From Alloascoidea africana (lineage: Eukaryota > Ascomycota > Alloascoideomycetes > Alloascoideales > Alloascoideaceae): 64,000 nt of DNA. A program made the translations under genes and the position numbers. This document shows, in pieces, positions 44,328 to 53,946 of the stretch. Below the pieces are notes generated by a model that saw nothing but the letters and a program-made list of their open reading frames with translations, made no database searches and was not told the origin of the DNA. Each line of letters starts with the position of its first letter. Position 1 is the stretch's first letter. Location: positions 434,001-498,000 of the forward strand of contig JAKTTT010000001.1 in NCBI GenBank assembly GCA_030581615.1. Reading direction: 5' to 3'.

Positions 44328-44683
44328 GGTGGCTGCCGGAGGAGCAGGAGCAGGAAGCAAGGGAAGTGAACACGAAGCGAAGGTAGAGGTGAAGAAGAAG
44401 AAGAAGAAGAAAAGGAAAGGAGAAGGAGAAGAGAAGAGGCTCCGGGACGAGTTTCTGCAAAACGAAAAACGAAAAGCGAAAAGCTGCAGACACAAACACA
44501 TGTGTCACGTGACCTCTATATTTAGGTCCCGCGAGTTTTCAATTCCAAGTGGGAGATTTCAGATTTGTGTCCAACATTCTCCATCTCCATCCTGAACTTT
44601 CGCTCCATCTCCTTGATTTCGACCCCACGACCCCACGATCCCACGATCCCACGATCCCACGCTCTTTTACTGCTCCTGCTCCC
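44328..44683. promoter_or_regulatory. Divergent CHS3 / GYP5-like promoter
   Basis: A 356-bp shared upstream region. It has a GAA-triplet run (about 44394-44412), a TCACGTGAC site (44505-44513), a TATATTTA element (44517-44524) oriented towards the plus-strand gene, and a tandem CCCACGATCC-type repeat (about 44627-44661) just before the GYP5-like ATG. Confidence 0.55.
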
Positions 44684-46774
44684 ATGATCGTAGACTGGCC
44701 CCCGCTCCTGGAAGTCGAGGCAAACCTCTCCATCGCTCCTCCCGCAGACTTTGACCACGACGATGAGTACAACCCGGCTCTTCACAACACGAGCAAAAAC
44801 AGCAGCGACTATCTGCTCCAGTTCCTGCCGCGATTGCTGGACAATATTCCGCAGGACACGCTTTCGAACCGCGACTTTGAGCTCACGGTGACCCCCTCGG
44901 ACATCCGCACCGTGCTCGAGTCCGACAGGTTTCTGTACAAGAGAAAGCTGTCGGACCCAGACGTCATGGCCATCGCCAGCTCCAGCTCCAGCTCCAGCTC
45001 CAGCTCCAACAGCAGTGACCTGGCGGCCACTGACCTGGAGGCCAGCGACCTGGAGGCCAGCGACCTCGACTGTCTCTTCTGGTCGGCCCTGTGCTCGAAC
45101 TACACGCTCACGGCCACCACGATCCCGAACTACACGACCACGATGGTGCGAGCCGGCATCCCGCCAGCTCTTCGCGGCGAGGCGTGGAAGGCCATGCTAC
45201 ACGCCCGAGCAGACTGCACTTTGGAGAATTTGTACGCGTCGCTGGCCATCGAATGGTCTCCTTACATCAGAATCATCTCGAGAGACCTGCATCGCACCTT
45301 CCCCCAGATCGAAATGTTCAAGGAGGAAGGCGGCGAGGGCCAGCTGCTGCTGGGCAAGGTCCTGAGAGCCTACAGTGTCTACGACATGCAAGTGGGCTAC
45401 TGCCAGGGCCTCTCCTTCATCGTCGCCCTGCTGCTGCTCCATATGGGCGACTCGGACTGTTTTTGCGTGCTCGTCAAGCTCATGGAGGTGAATGGCCTTC
45501 GTCAGGTCTTTGGCACAGACATGGCAGGTCTAAGAACCTGTGTCTACCAGTTCGAGGCTCTGCTGAAAGAGCAGCTGCCTGCTCTGGCCCGCCATTTCTC
45601 AAAACTCGGCATCGTCGCCTCCATCTACACGAGCCAATGGTTTCTGTCCATGTTCGCGGTCTCGGCCCCTTTGAAAATCTTGCTCAGAATGTGGGATCTC
45701 ATGTTTCTCGAAGGGGTCGCCCAGACCCTGATGCGAACCGCACTCGCCGTGCTCAAGAAAAACGAAGACCTGCTTCTGACAATGCAAGAATCGGAGGATC
45801 TGATGCAGTATCTGCTCAGCAAGGACATTTGGAACGGTTATGAGCCCAATGACCTTCTCGTCGATCTCGTGTCATTCGACATTGAGGTTGCCTCTGCGTC
45901 CCGACTCGCAACTTTGGAGAAGCAGTTCAAAGAGGAAGAACAGCAACAGCAAAGCCAGCAGAGCCAGCAACAGCACAGGTTTAACGACCTCGCGTCGCCG
46001 TCTTCAGCGACTTCAGCGACCTTGCAGAGGAATTTGAAATTTCGAGGACCCCATCATGATAGATCGAACCGGTCCTTGGGCTCCTTTAGCGCTGTGTTCA
46101 TGTCCTCTTATCAGTCCGTAAAGTCTGCCTTTGTGAAAAGTCCTTCCTCCACTCTCAACCTCAACCTCAACCTCAACCTCAACTCCTCTGTTCTTCAACA
46201 ACAGCAGCAGCAGCAACAACAGGCAAATAGAATTAGCGTTTACTCTGCTTCCGATGACAGTTCTTGTAGTTCTTCCGGAGATGACAACGACAATGGATCT
46301 GCATTTGTATCCCTGACCTCAAACTCAAATGTTTCACTTGCACATGGTAAACACGATAAGGAAACCACTGACAAGGATCGTGAACAAGGTGAATTGAAAT
46401 CGAAATCGAAATCAAAATCGAAATCGAAAAAAATTCATCATCACCAAACAAAACCTGAAATTGAAGTTGAAAAACTTTCCGCACTTGTTGAACAACAAAA
46501 AGAACAATTCGAATCGGAAAAAGAATATTTAACAAATCAAATAAAAGGATTATTATCAACCATTCAAAGTATCAATTCAAGACAAGAATTCTTGCTGGAT
46601 GAGGTTGAAAATTTAAAAGTTCAAAGACAAGTGGATAAAAGTCTTGTTCTTGGGTTGGTCAATTGCATTGAAAAAAAAACTAAAACAACAAATCTTGATG
46701 TTACGTATGATGATGAAGAGATTGATGATATGGCAACTCTTGTAAAATCAAGATTTGAAGCATTATCTGCATAA
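44684..46774 (+). CDS. TBC-domain Rab GTPase-activating protein, Gyp5/Gyl1 (Evi5) type
   Basis: 696 aa from the first ATG at 44684; an upstream in-frame GTG was rejected as start. The TBC domain spans about 158-380, with GIPPALRGEAW, the arginine finger in SRDLHRTFPQ (near 200), the glutamine finger in VGYCQGLSF (near 239), and the SQWFLSMFA and RMWDLMFLEG blocks typical of the Gyp5/Evi5 branch. A Ser/Asn/Gln-rich linker follows, then a predicted coiled coil near residues 600-665 (LVEQQKEQFESEKEYLTNQI), as in Gyp5 and Gyl1. By family knowledge these proteins act on Ypt1/Sec4-type Rabs in Golgi-to-surface traffic. GC content falls sharply along the gene, from about 63% in the line at 45061 to about 23% in the line at 46501 by my count. 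Divergent from CHS3. Confidence 0.85.
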   Translation: MIVDWPPLLEVEANLSIAPPADFDHDDEYNPALHNTSKNSSDYLLQFLPRLLDNIPQDTLSNRDFELTVTPSDIRTVLESDRFLYKRKLSDPDVMAIASSSSSSSSSSNSSDLAATDLEASDLEASDLDCLFWSALCSNYTLTATTIPNYTTTMVRAGIPPALRGEAWKAMLHARADCTLENLYASLAIEWSPYIRIISRDLHRTFPQIEMFKEEGGEGQLLLGKVLRAYSVYDMQVGYCQGLSFIVALLLLHMGDSDCFCVLVKLMEVNGLRQVFGTDMAGLRTCVYQFEALLKEQLPALARHFSKLGIVASIYTSQWFLSMFAVSAPLKILLRMWDLMFLEGVAQTLMRTALAVLKKNEDLLLTMQESEDLMQYLLSKDIWNGYEPNDLLVDLVSFDIEVASASRLATLEKQFKEEEQQQQSQQSQQQHRFNDLASPSSATSATLQRNLKFRGPHHDRSNRSLGSFSAVFMSSYQSVKSAFVKSPSSTLNLNLNLNLNSSVLQQQQQQQQQANRISVYSASDDSSCSSSGDDNDNGSAFVSLTSNSNVSLAHGKHDKETTDKDREQGELKSKSKSKSKSKKIHHHQTKPEIEVEKLSALVEQQKEQFESEKEYLTNQIKGLLSTIQSINSRQEFLLDEVENLKVQRQVDKSLVLGLVNCIEKKTKTTNLDVTYDDEEIDDMATLVKSRFEALSA
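46154..46183 (+). repeat. CTCAAC hexamer array, 5 copies (codes Leu-Asn)
   Basis: Five perfect hexamers in the linker of the GYP5-like gene, followed shortly by a CAG/CAA glutamine run. Confidence 0.9.
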
Positions 46775-47391
46775 ACATTTTCATGCATATTCGTTTGTCT
46801 TACAGTTATTGAGGTATACTATTATTGTTATTCTCTGCTTTTTTTGGGGGCACTATTGGAACGCTCTCACCTCATTCGCTTTCACAAAAAAACATCCTAA
46901 AAAAGTTTTAAAGTCATCCCCCCTCCCCACCACCCATATCTCCATTATTGTTTTTCCCTGTTTTATACTGTTCATAGTCACTCGTTATTTTTTTGCTATT
47001 TCCTTTAACGGCATATCTTTTAATATCCACCACCTTATGTTATTGTTTCTGCTTTTTATCATTATAAATTAAATAGGGCTTGGTTTTAGACATACATCCA
47101 CCATCTATCTTTAACTGGTATGTGTGGATAAGAATGAATAGTTTTTTTTTAATTGCATATCATGTTTTTTTTTTTTTTTTTTTCATTTTTATCATCAATT
47201 GATAAAACATTACAAAACTAATGGGACTTGTTTCGCTGCCTTGTTTCCACTATCCACTAAACATTTCTTTTTTAACCTCAGGATACTCCTTGTCCACACA
47301 CACACACAATTATATATACATAAAAAAGTTGGATCATTAAATGACAAGTATTGCCTTGGTCTAATGCTATGCTACTACTATACAAAAAAAA
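46775..47391. other. Intergenic between convergent genes
   Basis: AT-rich, with a long T tract (about 47166-47183) and a short CA run near 47298. I see no gene. Confidence 0.4.
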
Positions 47392-48477
47392 TTACGATTC
47401 CAAAGATTGGTAAACAATTCGCATATTCTCATCTTGTTTAATCTTTAGCTCGCGCCTTAGTAATGCTTCAACATGTGAAATATCGTATTTCGTTAATGAC
47501 AGTGCAACTGATAACCGAGGCACCAAAAATGTCTTTTCAACTTCAAGTTCTGCAACTGCTGCTATTGCTGCTTCAATTGGGGGGGAAGTGTTTGGAACAG
47601 GGGCAGTGTGTAACGTTTCTGGGGTGTGAATCGAGATTCGAGAGGAATTGGAATTAAAAAGCGATTGGAACTTTGCAGTTTTGATGTTCTTTTCCGAAAC
47701 CTTTTGTCTCTTATTAGGCCGCAAGTCATCATTAGATTGGACCTTATCTCCATTATTTGATTCATTTGGTTTTGATTCTTGAGATAATGGTCTCTTGTTA
47801 TTAACGGTTTTATCATCGTCAGCAATTGTAAGATCGTTCTTCTTATGACCTCCTCCTCCTCCTCTCCTTGGCAATTCATTGGTTTTTGTAAATCCCAGAT
47901 AGTTAAACTGATGTACAACCCTAGGAACAATCCGTTTCAAAGATTCCAAATCTTTTGATTCTTGTAAACCTGATGATGAATCGTGATTTGTTTGAATATC
48001 AAATATTTGAAAGTTTTGATTTTTAATCTTATCCTTAACCAATTCCACCAAACTCACCAACTTTTGATTCGAGTTGAAACAAGTCAAAATCACCAATGGA
48101 TATTTATAATCATGTTGTTTATTGGATTCAAATGCTTTCCGCCGCGTAAGACATTGTAAAATCTGAGATAACTTTTTGAATATAGAATCTTTAGACTTTA
48201 TAGTGAAAAGATAAACATTCTCATCTTTATGTTTCTCTATACGCGTTCTTGTATCATCTGTTGTGGTATTATTTGGTGGATTCTGCTGTCCCTGTTCAGT
48301 TGTTTCTACATTGGATTCAACATCAGGAGTGGTTGTGCTCGCCTGTGCTTTTGCCTTTGCCTTTGCCTTTGCCTTCGTTGTCAAATTGTTCTCATCCCTA
48401 ACCTCTGCTGCCACACGCTTCTTTTCCTTTGCCTTAATCTTCCGAACCTCTCTTTTTCGCTGTTTCGAGCGGCCCAT
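47392..48477 (-). CDS. Lysine-rich protein of unknown function
   Basis: 361 aa, single exon, ATG at 48477. I do not recognise the family. The first 30 residues are very basic (MGRSKQRKREVRKIKAKEKK), then an alternating Lys-Ala run, suggesting nucleolar or nuclear targeting or RNA contact. A folded core seems to lie at about 85-190 (NVYLFTIKSKDSIFKKL, YPLVILTCFNSNQKLVSLV, RIVPRVVHQFNYLGF). A second predicted fold is at the C-terminus (AAIAAVAELEVEKTFLVPRL, then YDISHVEALLRRELKI). The general shape could suit an RNase P/MRP or ribosome-biogenesis factor, but that is a guess. It is divergent from VPS52 with only 179 bp between starts. The start has no competing upstream ATG in frame. Confidence 0.65.
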   Translation of the reverse strand: MGRSKQRKREVRKIKAKEKKRVAAEVRDENNLTTKAKAKAKAKAQASTTTPDVESNVETTEQGQQNPPNNTTTDDTRTRIEKHKDENVYLFTIKSKDSIFKKLSQILQCLTRRKAFESNKQHDYKYPLVILTCFNSNQKLVSLVELVKDKIKNQNFQIFDIQTNHDSSSGLQESKDLESLKRIVPRVVHQFNYLGFTKTNELPRRGGGGGHKKNDLTIADDDKTVNNKRPLSQESKPNESNNGDKVQSNDDLRPNKRQKVSEKNIKTAKFQSLFNSNSSRISIHTPETLHTAPVPNTSPPIEAAIAAVAELEVEKTFLVPRLSVALSLTKYDISHVEALLRRELKIKQDENMRIVYQSLES

Positions 48478-48656
48478 TATTTCAGACTGGTTCAGCCTTC
48501 TCTCTCTGTCAATGAAAAATGCTGGATGTGATATCTGTGCCCTGGTTTACCCTGCCGTTCTGACATTTACCGGATTACAGATACCGATCAGAATGCCCAC
48601 ACTGACTTGTGTCCACTTTGGAGAACAAAAAAGAACAAAAACCATAGTACTGTACT

Positions 48657-51043
48657 ATGTCTATACCAATCCCTCTGATACCCCAATTCCCACCTGAAGA
48701 TAACTATGCGGGACGGCCTTCTTCCGAGTCCTCTTCTCGGTTGAACCATGGTAGAGACATGCTAGGTACAACAACTGCAAGAATGGCTCGTGTAAACTCG
48801 TCTACAACAAACTTCGATCCCATGTTTATACTTGATTCCATATTGTATGATGATGGATTAATAAAAGTATGTATCATGTTTATACCACTCCGATAACTGG
48901 ACTTGTTTCTAATGAGGTGTAATAGCACGATGAGGTCTCATCTTTAGGGCCTTTTGAACAACAACATGTTAACAAGTCCACAACTTCAAAAGAAGAAGAC
49001 ACAAAATCTCCAGAAGAACTTCGGTTTTTGCAAACCACGAGTGTCCGTTTTAGTGCATCTAAATTGAGTTCAAATGAGATGGATGATGAAGCGAAATTTG
49101 AAGAATTTCACAATTCGATTGTCGAAGCCCGTAAAGATTTGGATCCCTTATCACATTATCTAAACAATTTTCAAAAAGAATTATCCTCATTATCAACTGA
49201 AATGGAATCCTTACAACAGAGATCAAAGACAATTAATGAAAAATTGCAGAAAAGACAGAGCATTGAGAAAGAATTGGGCGATTTCTTGAGCCCCCTTATC
49301 ATCTCACCAAATATAATTATGAACATTCTAAATGGAGATATTAATGAATCTTGGGTTGAAAACTTACAAACCATAAGACACAAGAAAAGCATATACGAAG
49401 AGATGGAAAAAAAGTATAAAACGAAACAAACAGAAACAGAAACACAACCGGAACCGGAAACGGAAACGGAAGGTTTATCATTAACAAAATTACCACCTTT
49501 GGTTATGGAACTGTCAAAGGTGATTGATTTACTTTATTTGAAAGCAGTTGAAAGAATCCGAGACTTTATCATACTTAAAATCCGCAGTTTACGTGTAAAT
49601 GGCGTGAATTCCCAATCTATCCAAAACGAACTTCTTCGAGTCGAGCCAATCTACAAATTCCTCTATGATGCCCATCCAGAACTTGCAATCAAATTGAGAC
49701 AGGCCTATGTGAATACAATACGGTGGTACTATCACATTGGGTTTCAAAGATATACCAAATCATTGGAAAAATTACAGATTCGAAATGTAGACAAGGCGTG
49801 TCTTGTTGGAAGTGACGATTCCAGTAGTAGTACTGGTACCGCCATGGGTATAACGGGGAGCAGTGGTATGGGAGGCTCAAAGTCCCGTTCAGGTGGGTTC
49901 CTCCTTTCTTCATATGGATCTGGGAATCGACCATCTGTAGCTTCCAAAAATGAATATCTGGGTACTGTGGGTAAAAGAATCGGTATTATAGGTGCAGAGG
50001 ATCCAACAGTCATGTTAGCACAAATTGCTGAGTTCAACTCTGTTGTAAGTGGAATCTTGCAAAGTTTTCTAAAAAAAAAAGCTGTTCTAATTCGTGACTA
50101 ACAAACAAAATCCAGACTTTTTGGTTGGAAACTGGATTCAGAAGCTTTAATCTCGCTCTTGTCGATAATGGAACCGTTGAGTACCAATTTCTAGATGGAT
50201 TTTTCAAATTTGAATCGAATGATGAAAGAAGAGCAGTATTTGAAGAGATTTTCACTCCCACTTTCAAAGTTGGAGAAGTAAGAAAAAATTTTTTGTGGTT
50301 TTTTTTTTTCAATTTTTAACCTCTTCTTCTTCTGTTCAGGAATATACAAAATCCTTAATATCCGATTCATTAGATGCATTTGGAGTGCTAATCTGCATTC
50401 GATTATCTCAAAAGTTTCAATTTGAATTACAACATCGAAGAATTCCTCTAGATGATTTTTTCAACCTTCAGATGATTACACTCTGGCCCAAATTCCAATC
50501 AATCATTGATGCGAATTGTGAGAGTTTACGACGTGCCTCTACAAAATCATCTTTTTACGGTTCATCTTCTAAATCTCCATCCTCATCGGTGTTTTCATCG
50601 GGTTCAACCGATAATGTTGCACCTCATAAAATCACTCAACAGTTTGCAAGTTTCATCTCTGGATTGTTGAAACTGAGTAATAATGACTTGGAAACAGCAC
50701 AAAGTGAACCACTTGCTTCTAGTCTTATACGTCTTCGAAATGAATTTGAATCCCTCTTGACTAGGTTGAGTGCAAGCCTCAGTGGTGGTGGTGGTGGTGG
50801 TAATGACAAAAGGCAAAAACAGGGCCAATCGACCACCAGAAGGGAACAGTTTTTGTATAACAATTACTTTCTTGTTACCACTATACTTAGTGTGAGTTTT
50901 TTTCTTACATTTCCAGTTTTTGATATTGATATATTGTTTCTCTTACTAATAATTTATTGATTTAGGAGGATGAGGGCAAGTACGCTGAAGAAGAAATTTC
51001 CCACTTTGAGCTTCTTGCAAATGCATTTAAAGATAAGATTTGA
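48657..51043 (+). CDS. VPS52: GARP tethering complex subunit Vps52, five exons
   Basis: Exons are 48657-48866, 48926-50044, 50116-50277, 50340-50891 and 50966-51043, all joined in phase 0. Introns are 59, 71, 62 and 74 nt, with donors GTATGT, GTAAGT, GTAAGA and GTGAGT. The protein is about 706 aa. The conserved N-terminal coiled coil (FEEFHNSIVEARKDLDPLSH, then FQKELSSLSTEMESLQQRS) and the IRDFIILKIRSLR, EPIYKFLYDAHPELA and YVNTIRWYYHIGFQRY blocks match Vps52. Later exons give FWLETGFRSFNL, the FGVLICIRLSQKFQF helix and NNYFLVTTILS. By family knowledge it forms GARP with Vps51, Vps53 and Vps54 and tethers endosome-derived vesicles to the late Golgi. Compared with human VPS52 the last 100 or so residues seem absent; a further exon may exist. 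Confidence 0.88.
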
Positions 51044-52576
51044 TAAAAAAAGAATCAAATTTTGTGCCAACACAATAGTACAAAAAACATCCTTGGTTAT
51101 TTTCATTGTGTGTTTAAAGGGTTTATTACAGATACGATGGGGGAAATCCAACACAACATTCAGGAGTTCAACTCTGATTTGGTTACTGCTAAATGGCGTT
51201 AACTGTTTTATGCTACGAAAGATTGGGTTACTTCTCTGTCTTTTCGACAAATTTTTGTAGTGTTTTATACTCAAATATAAAAGTTTTTTTTGCATACAGG
51301 AATTTTCATACTTTGAGTAATTGTTAAAAAGGCGAAAAAAGTAAAGGAAAAAAAAAACTTAAGCGAGGTTAAAATATGGCTACCCGACAAGTTGAATTAT
51401 GTCCATTTATTTGGAAAATAAAAGACCATTTTAGAATACGACTAACTAATGCTGCTAGATACAATCAAGATAGTTATCAGATAGGTAATTTTGTCGGATA
51501 TACCTCATTCCTACAATTTCTGATTTAGATTCAAATGCTCCTTCACAACTCTCACTTTCCCAGGTTTTAAGGAGCTCCTAAAAATGATCCAATCAGATCA
51601 AAAACAAGAGTCATTGAGAAGCTTTAACTTCCTTATTTATCACTCCTGTGTTTGGAGTTGTCAAAAACGCCAGGGGGGGGATAAAAAGTTTCTATCAAAC
51701 CGTTACCAATGACCATGCCTAGGGATTACCGGATCCCCACGTCTATAGGACACCTTGGAATCTCCTTAGTCGTCATTTATATAAAGACCACTTGTCTTCC
51801 CTCTGGTGAAGGAGATCAAGTTCGAATAGATTATCAGTGAAGAACAAGTAGCTTAATCACTATGAACTCTGTAAAGAACATCAGTTCTATAATACGAACA
51901 AGGATAACCTCATAAACAAGAAAGCTGCTTAATTCTATTGAATATAAGGGGAAATGGAAATGAAAATCCCTCAGGTTGGTTTTACAAACGAGAAGAAAAA
52001 GTCTATTGGTTTTTGCTCATAACGGCAAAGCAGATGCTTCATTCCATCACATTGAAATCGCAAACCTGCTGGTTGACCAGGTCTGGATATTTACATCAAA
52101 TTTTAGGTCAGAACAGATAGCCGAACATAGGGAGTTATCTACGATTTCTATAACTGGCTTGGTTTCTCAAAACTCCCAAAAATTCGCAAGTGATAGTTAA
52201 AAGCATAATTAAACCCCAACAAATCAAATCATCACAAAGCACATCGGCATCAAATATTCTTCTTTTTTTCTTCCTTTATATGTTAGGTAAAGTAATAATA
52301 ATAATAATAGCAATAGTAATAATACATAAAGGAAAGGCACAAGTAACAAATCAACAACATTAGACGAGAAACTTCAAAAAATGCACAAAATTGATTCAAG
52401 AGAAAATGAGGAAAAAATGACATAGAGGCATAAGTTTTTATGTGATTTAATAAAATAAATGTAAAATGTGAAGCGTGGTCACTTCAGAGAATGTCAAAAT
52501 GCTGCGTCAGAAGAGTAAAAAGTCTTCATTTTTTTTGTTGTTTTCACCTTTGGGGTTGTTGTGTTGAAAAGAAAGT
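51044..52576. other. Long intergenic gap between convergent genes
   Basis: About 1.5 kb. Just past VPS52 there is an acceptor-like TTATTACAG (to about 51131) followed by a short coding-like stretch. Further on are a TATATAAA at about 51779-51786 with no gene clearly after it, several ORFs of 50-75 codons without recognisable character, and an AT-rich stretch with AATAAT repeats (about 52296-52325). I cannot assign any gene. Confidence 0.4.
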
Positions 52577-53545
52577 TCAAACATTAATGCGAGTTATCAA
52601 CCTGATCTCCACAAGAAAGGGATTGGAAGTGGATGGTGTATAGACCATCGACCTGGGAGGATATCTGAAGGATGTTTTTTTGTAAGAATTTGCAGATTGA
52701 GTATCGTTTCCTTGGAGTTGTTGTTGCTGTTGCTGCTGCTGATAGGTCTGGTTTAGATTCACGAGGACATGGCTGTAAGTCTTTGAGTCAACTTCATGGT
52801 TATCAATTCTTTTTGCAAACTTGACTGTATCCGTTTTAATTGACAATATTACTTTTCCATAACTTGAAAAAATCTTGTCCTTTACATCGTTAATATAAAA
52901 CCCGTTGATAAAAGGAATAGATATGCAAAAGATAGCCAGCTGTCCACTAATCACCGGCTCGATATACTTGAGTATGAATTGGTCTTCAGGATCCAAAACG
53001 TCTTCTCCAAAGATAGTTGAGGAGAAGAGGTCAATATAGAAACTTTTGGGGTGAATAGGGCGTGGTGAAAAAAACATTGAAAGATAAACACTTCCAGTTT
53101 GAGACACAGAAACGACTGTTCGAATTTCCTTTAACAAATAGATACCATCCAGTTTCGCCTCCAGCCAGTTCGTCAGGTAATCAATTATCTGGTCCACGTC
53201 ATTACCCGTGGCCATCTCAGGGTGTGTACTTTGCACTATGAACCCAGCTTCACATATGCCAACCTCTATAAGTTCATTCATCTTTTCAATGATTTCCAAA
53301 GGTACATCCGGCGTTTTGGGTGCATTTCTATTGATGGATCGTGTCTTTTGTAGTTTGTTTAGCTCATTGCTGAATATCTCCGCATCAATTCTATCAATGT
53401 TGGGACTGGTTGCAGTTGAAGAAATAGACAAAGCTTCAATCTGAGAATTGATATTGGGATCGAATCGTAAAAAATCAAAATCTTCATCCCCTTTCACCTT
53501 CTCACCTTTAATTTGGGGGCTGTTTTTGAGACTCGCTATTCTCAT
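52577..53545 (-). CDS. Protein of unknown function with a possible RRM-like fold
   Basis: 322 aa, single exon, ATG at 53545. No family recognised. Residues about 75-170 look globular (PLEIIEKMNELIEVGICEAG, VDQIIDYLTNWLEAKLDGIY). At about 205-270 an alternating pattern (LAIFCISIPFINGFYINDVK, then IFSSYGKVILSIKT ... YSHVLVNL) resembles the beta-alpha-beta order of an RRM. A glutamine run then precedes a basic, Pro/Ser-rich tail (RYPPRSMVYTPSTSNPF). The composition and long open frame support a real gene. An RNA-binding role is only inference, and a structure prediction would be more informative than motif reading. Confidence 0.6.
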   Translation of the reverse strand: MRIASLKNSPQIKGEKVKGDEDFDFLRFDPNINSQIEALSISSTATSPNIDRIDAEIFSNELNKLQKTRSINRNAPKTPDVPLEIIEKMNELIEVGICEAGFIVQSTHPEMATGNDVDQIIDYLTNWLEAKLDGIYLLKEIRTVVSVSQTGSVYLSMFFSPRPIHPKSFYIDLFSSTIFGEDVLDPEDQFILKYIEPVISGQLAIFCISIPFINGFYINDVKDKIFSSYGKVILSIKTDTVKFAKRIDNHEVDSKTYSHVLVNLNQTYQQQQQQQQLQGNDTQSANSYKKTSFRYPPRSMVYTPSTSNPFLVEIRLITRINV

Positions 53546-53946
53546 TCTATGTTTATGTTTGGTGGTACTATTGATCTCTTGGTATTGGTATCACTGCTGC
53601 CCACTGATACTGCTGCTGCGACTGCTTTTTAAACTGAAACAGAACACATATACAAGGTAATATAAGATGAAACCAAAGACTCCACTTGGGTGCTTCCCCT
53701 TTTTTTATGAACGTAAGTGGGAAGAGTTTATTAGTCCTCTCTATCTTGATTTTGGTATGCTTGCCAGATCTGCATGATCGACTCCTTTCTAGTCTCGTGA
53801 CACACAATTCCGTTTTGGGGGGAATACGAAATAATCTGCAATTGTGGTTTCTCTAAAAATTGCAATTTAGAAGGGAGAATAAAAAAAGAAGTACAAATAC
53901 TCATTAATGCCAAGTTTTTTTTTTCTTTCATTTGTTTCTAAATCAG
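53546..53946. other. Intergenic upstream of the unknown minus-strand gene
   Basis: About 400 bp, also the 3' flank of the DUF1/WDR48-type gene. No ORF or motif stands out. Confidence 0.35.

Noticed and set aside
51815-51845. AAGTTCGAATAG resembling a tRNA B box
   Set aside because: Flanking bases do not form the T-arm stem and no A box or acceptor stem is found.
51700-51950. TATATAAA followed by a leader-like stretch, reminiscent of a yeast LTR fragment
   Set aside because: No matching TG...CA ends, second copy, primer-binding site or coding remnant was seen. I do not call an LTR element here.
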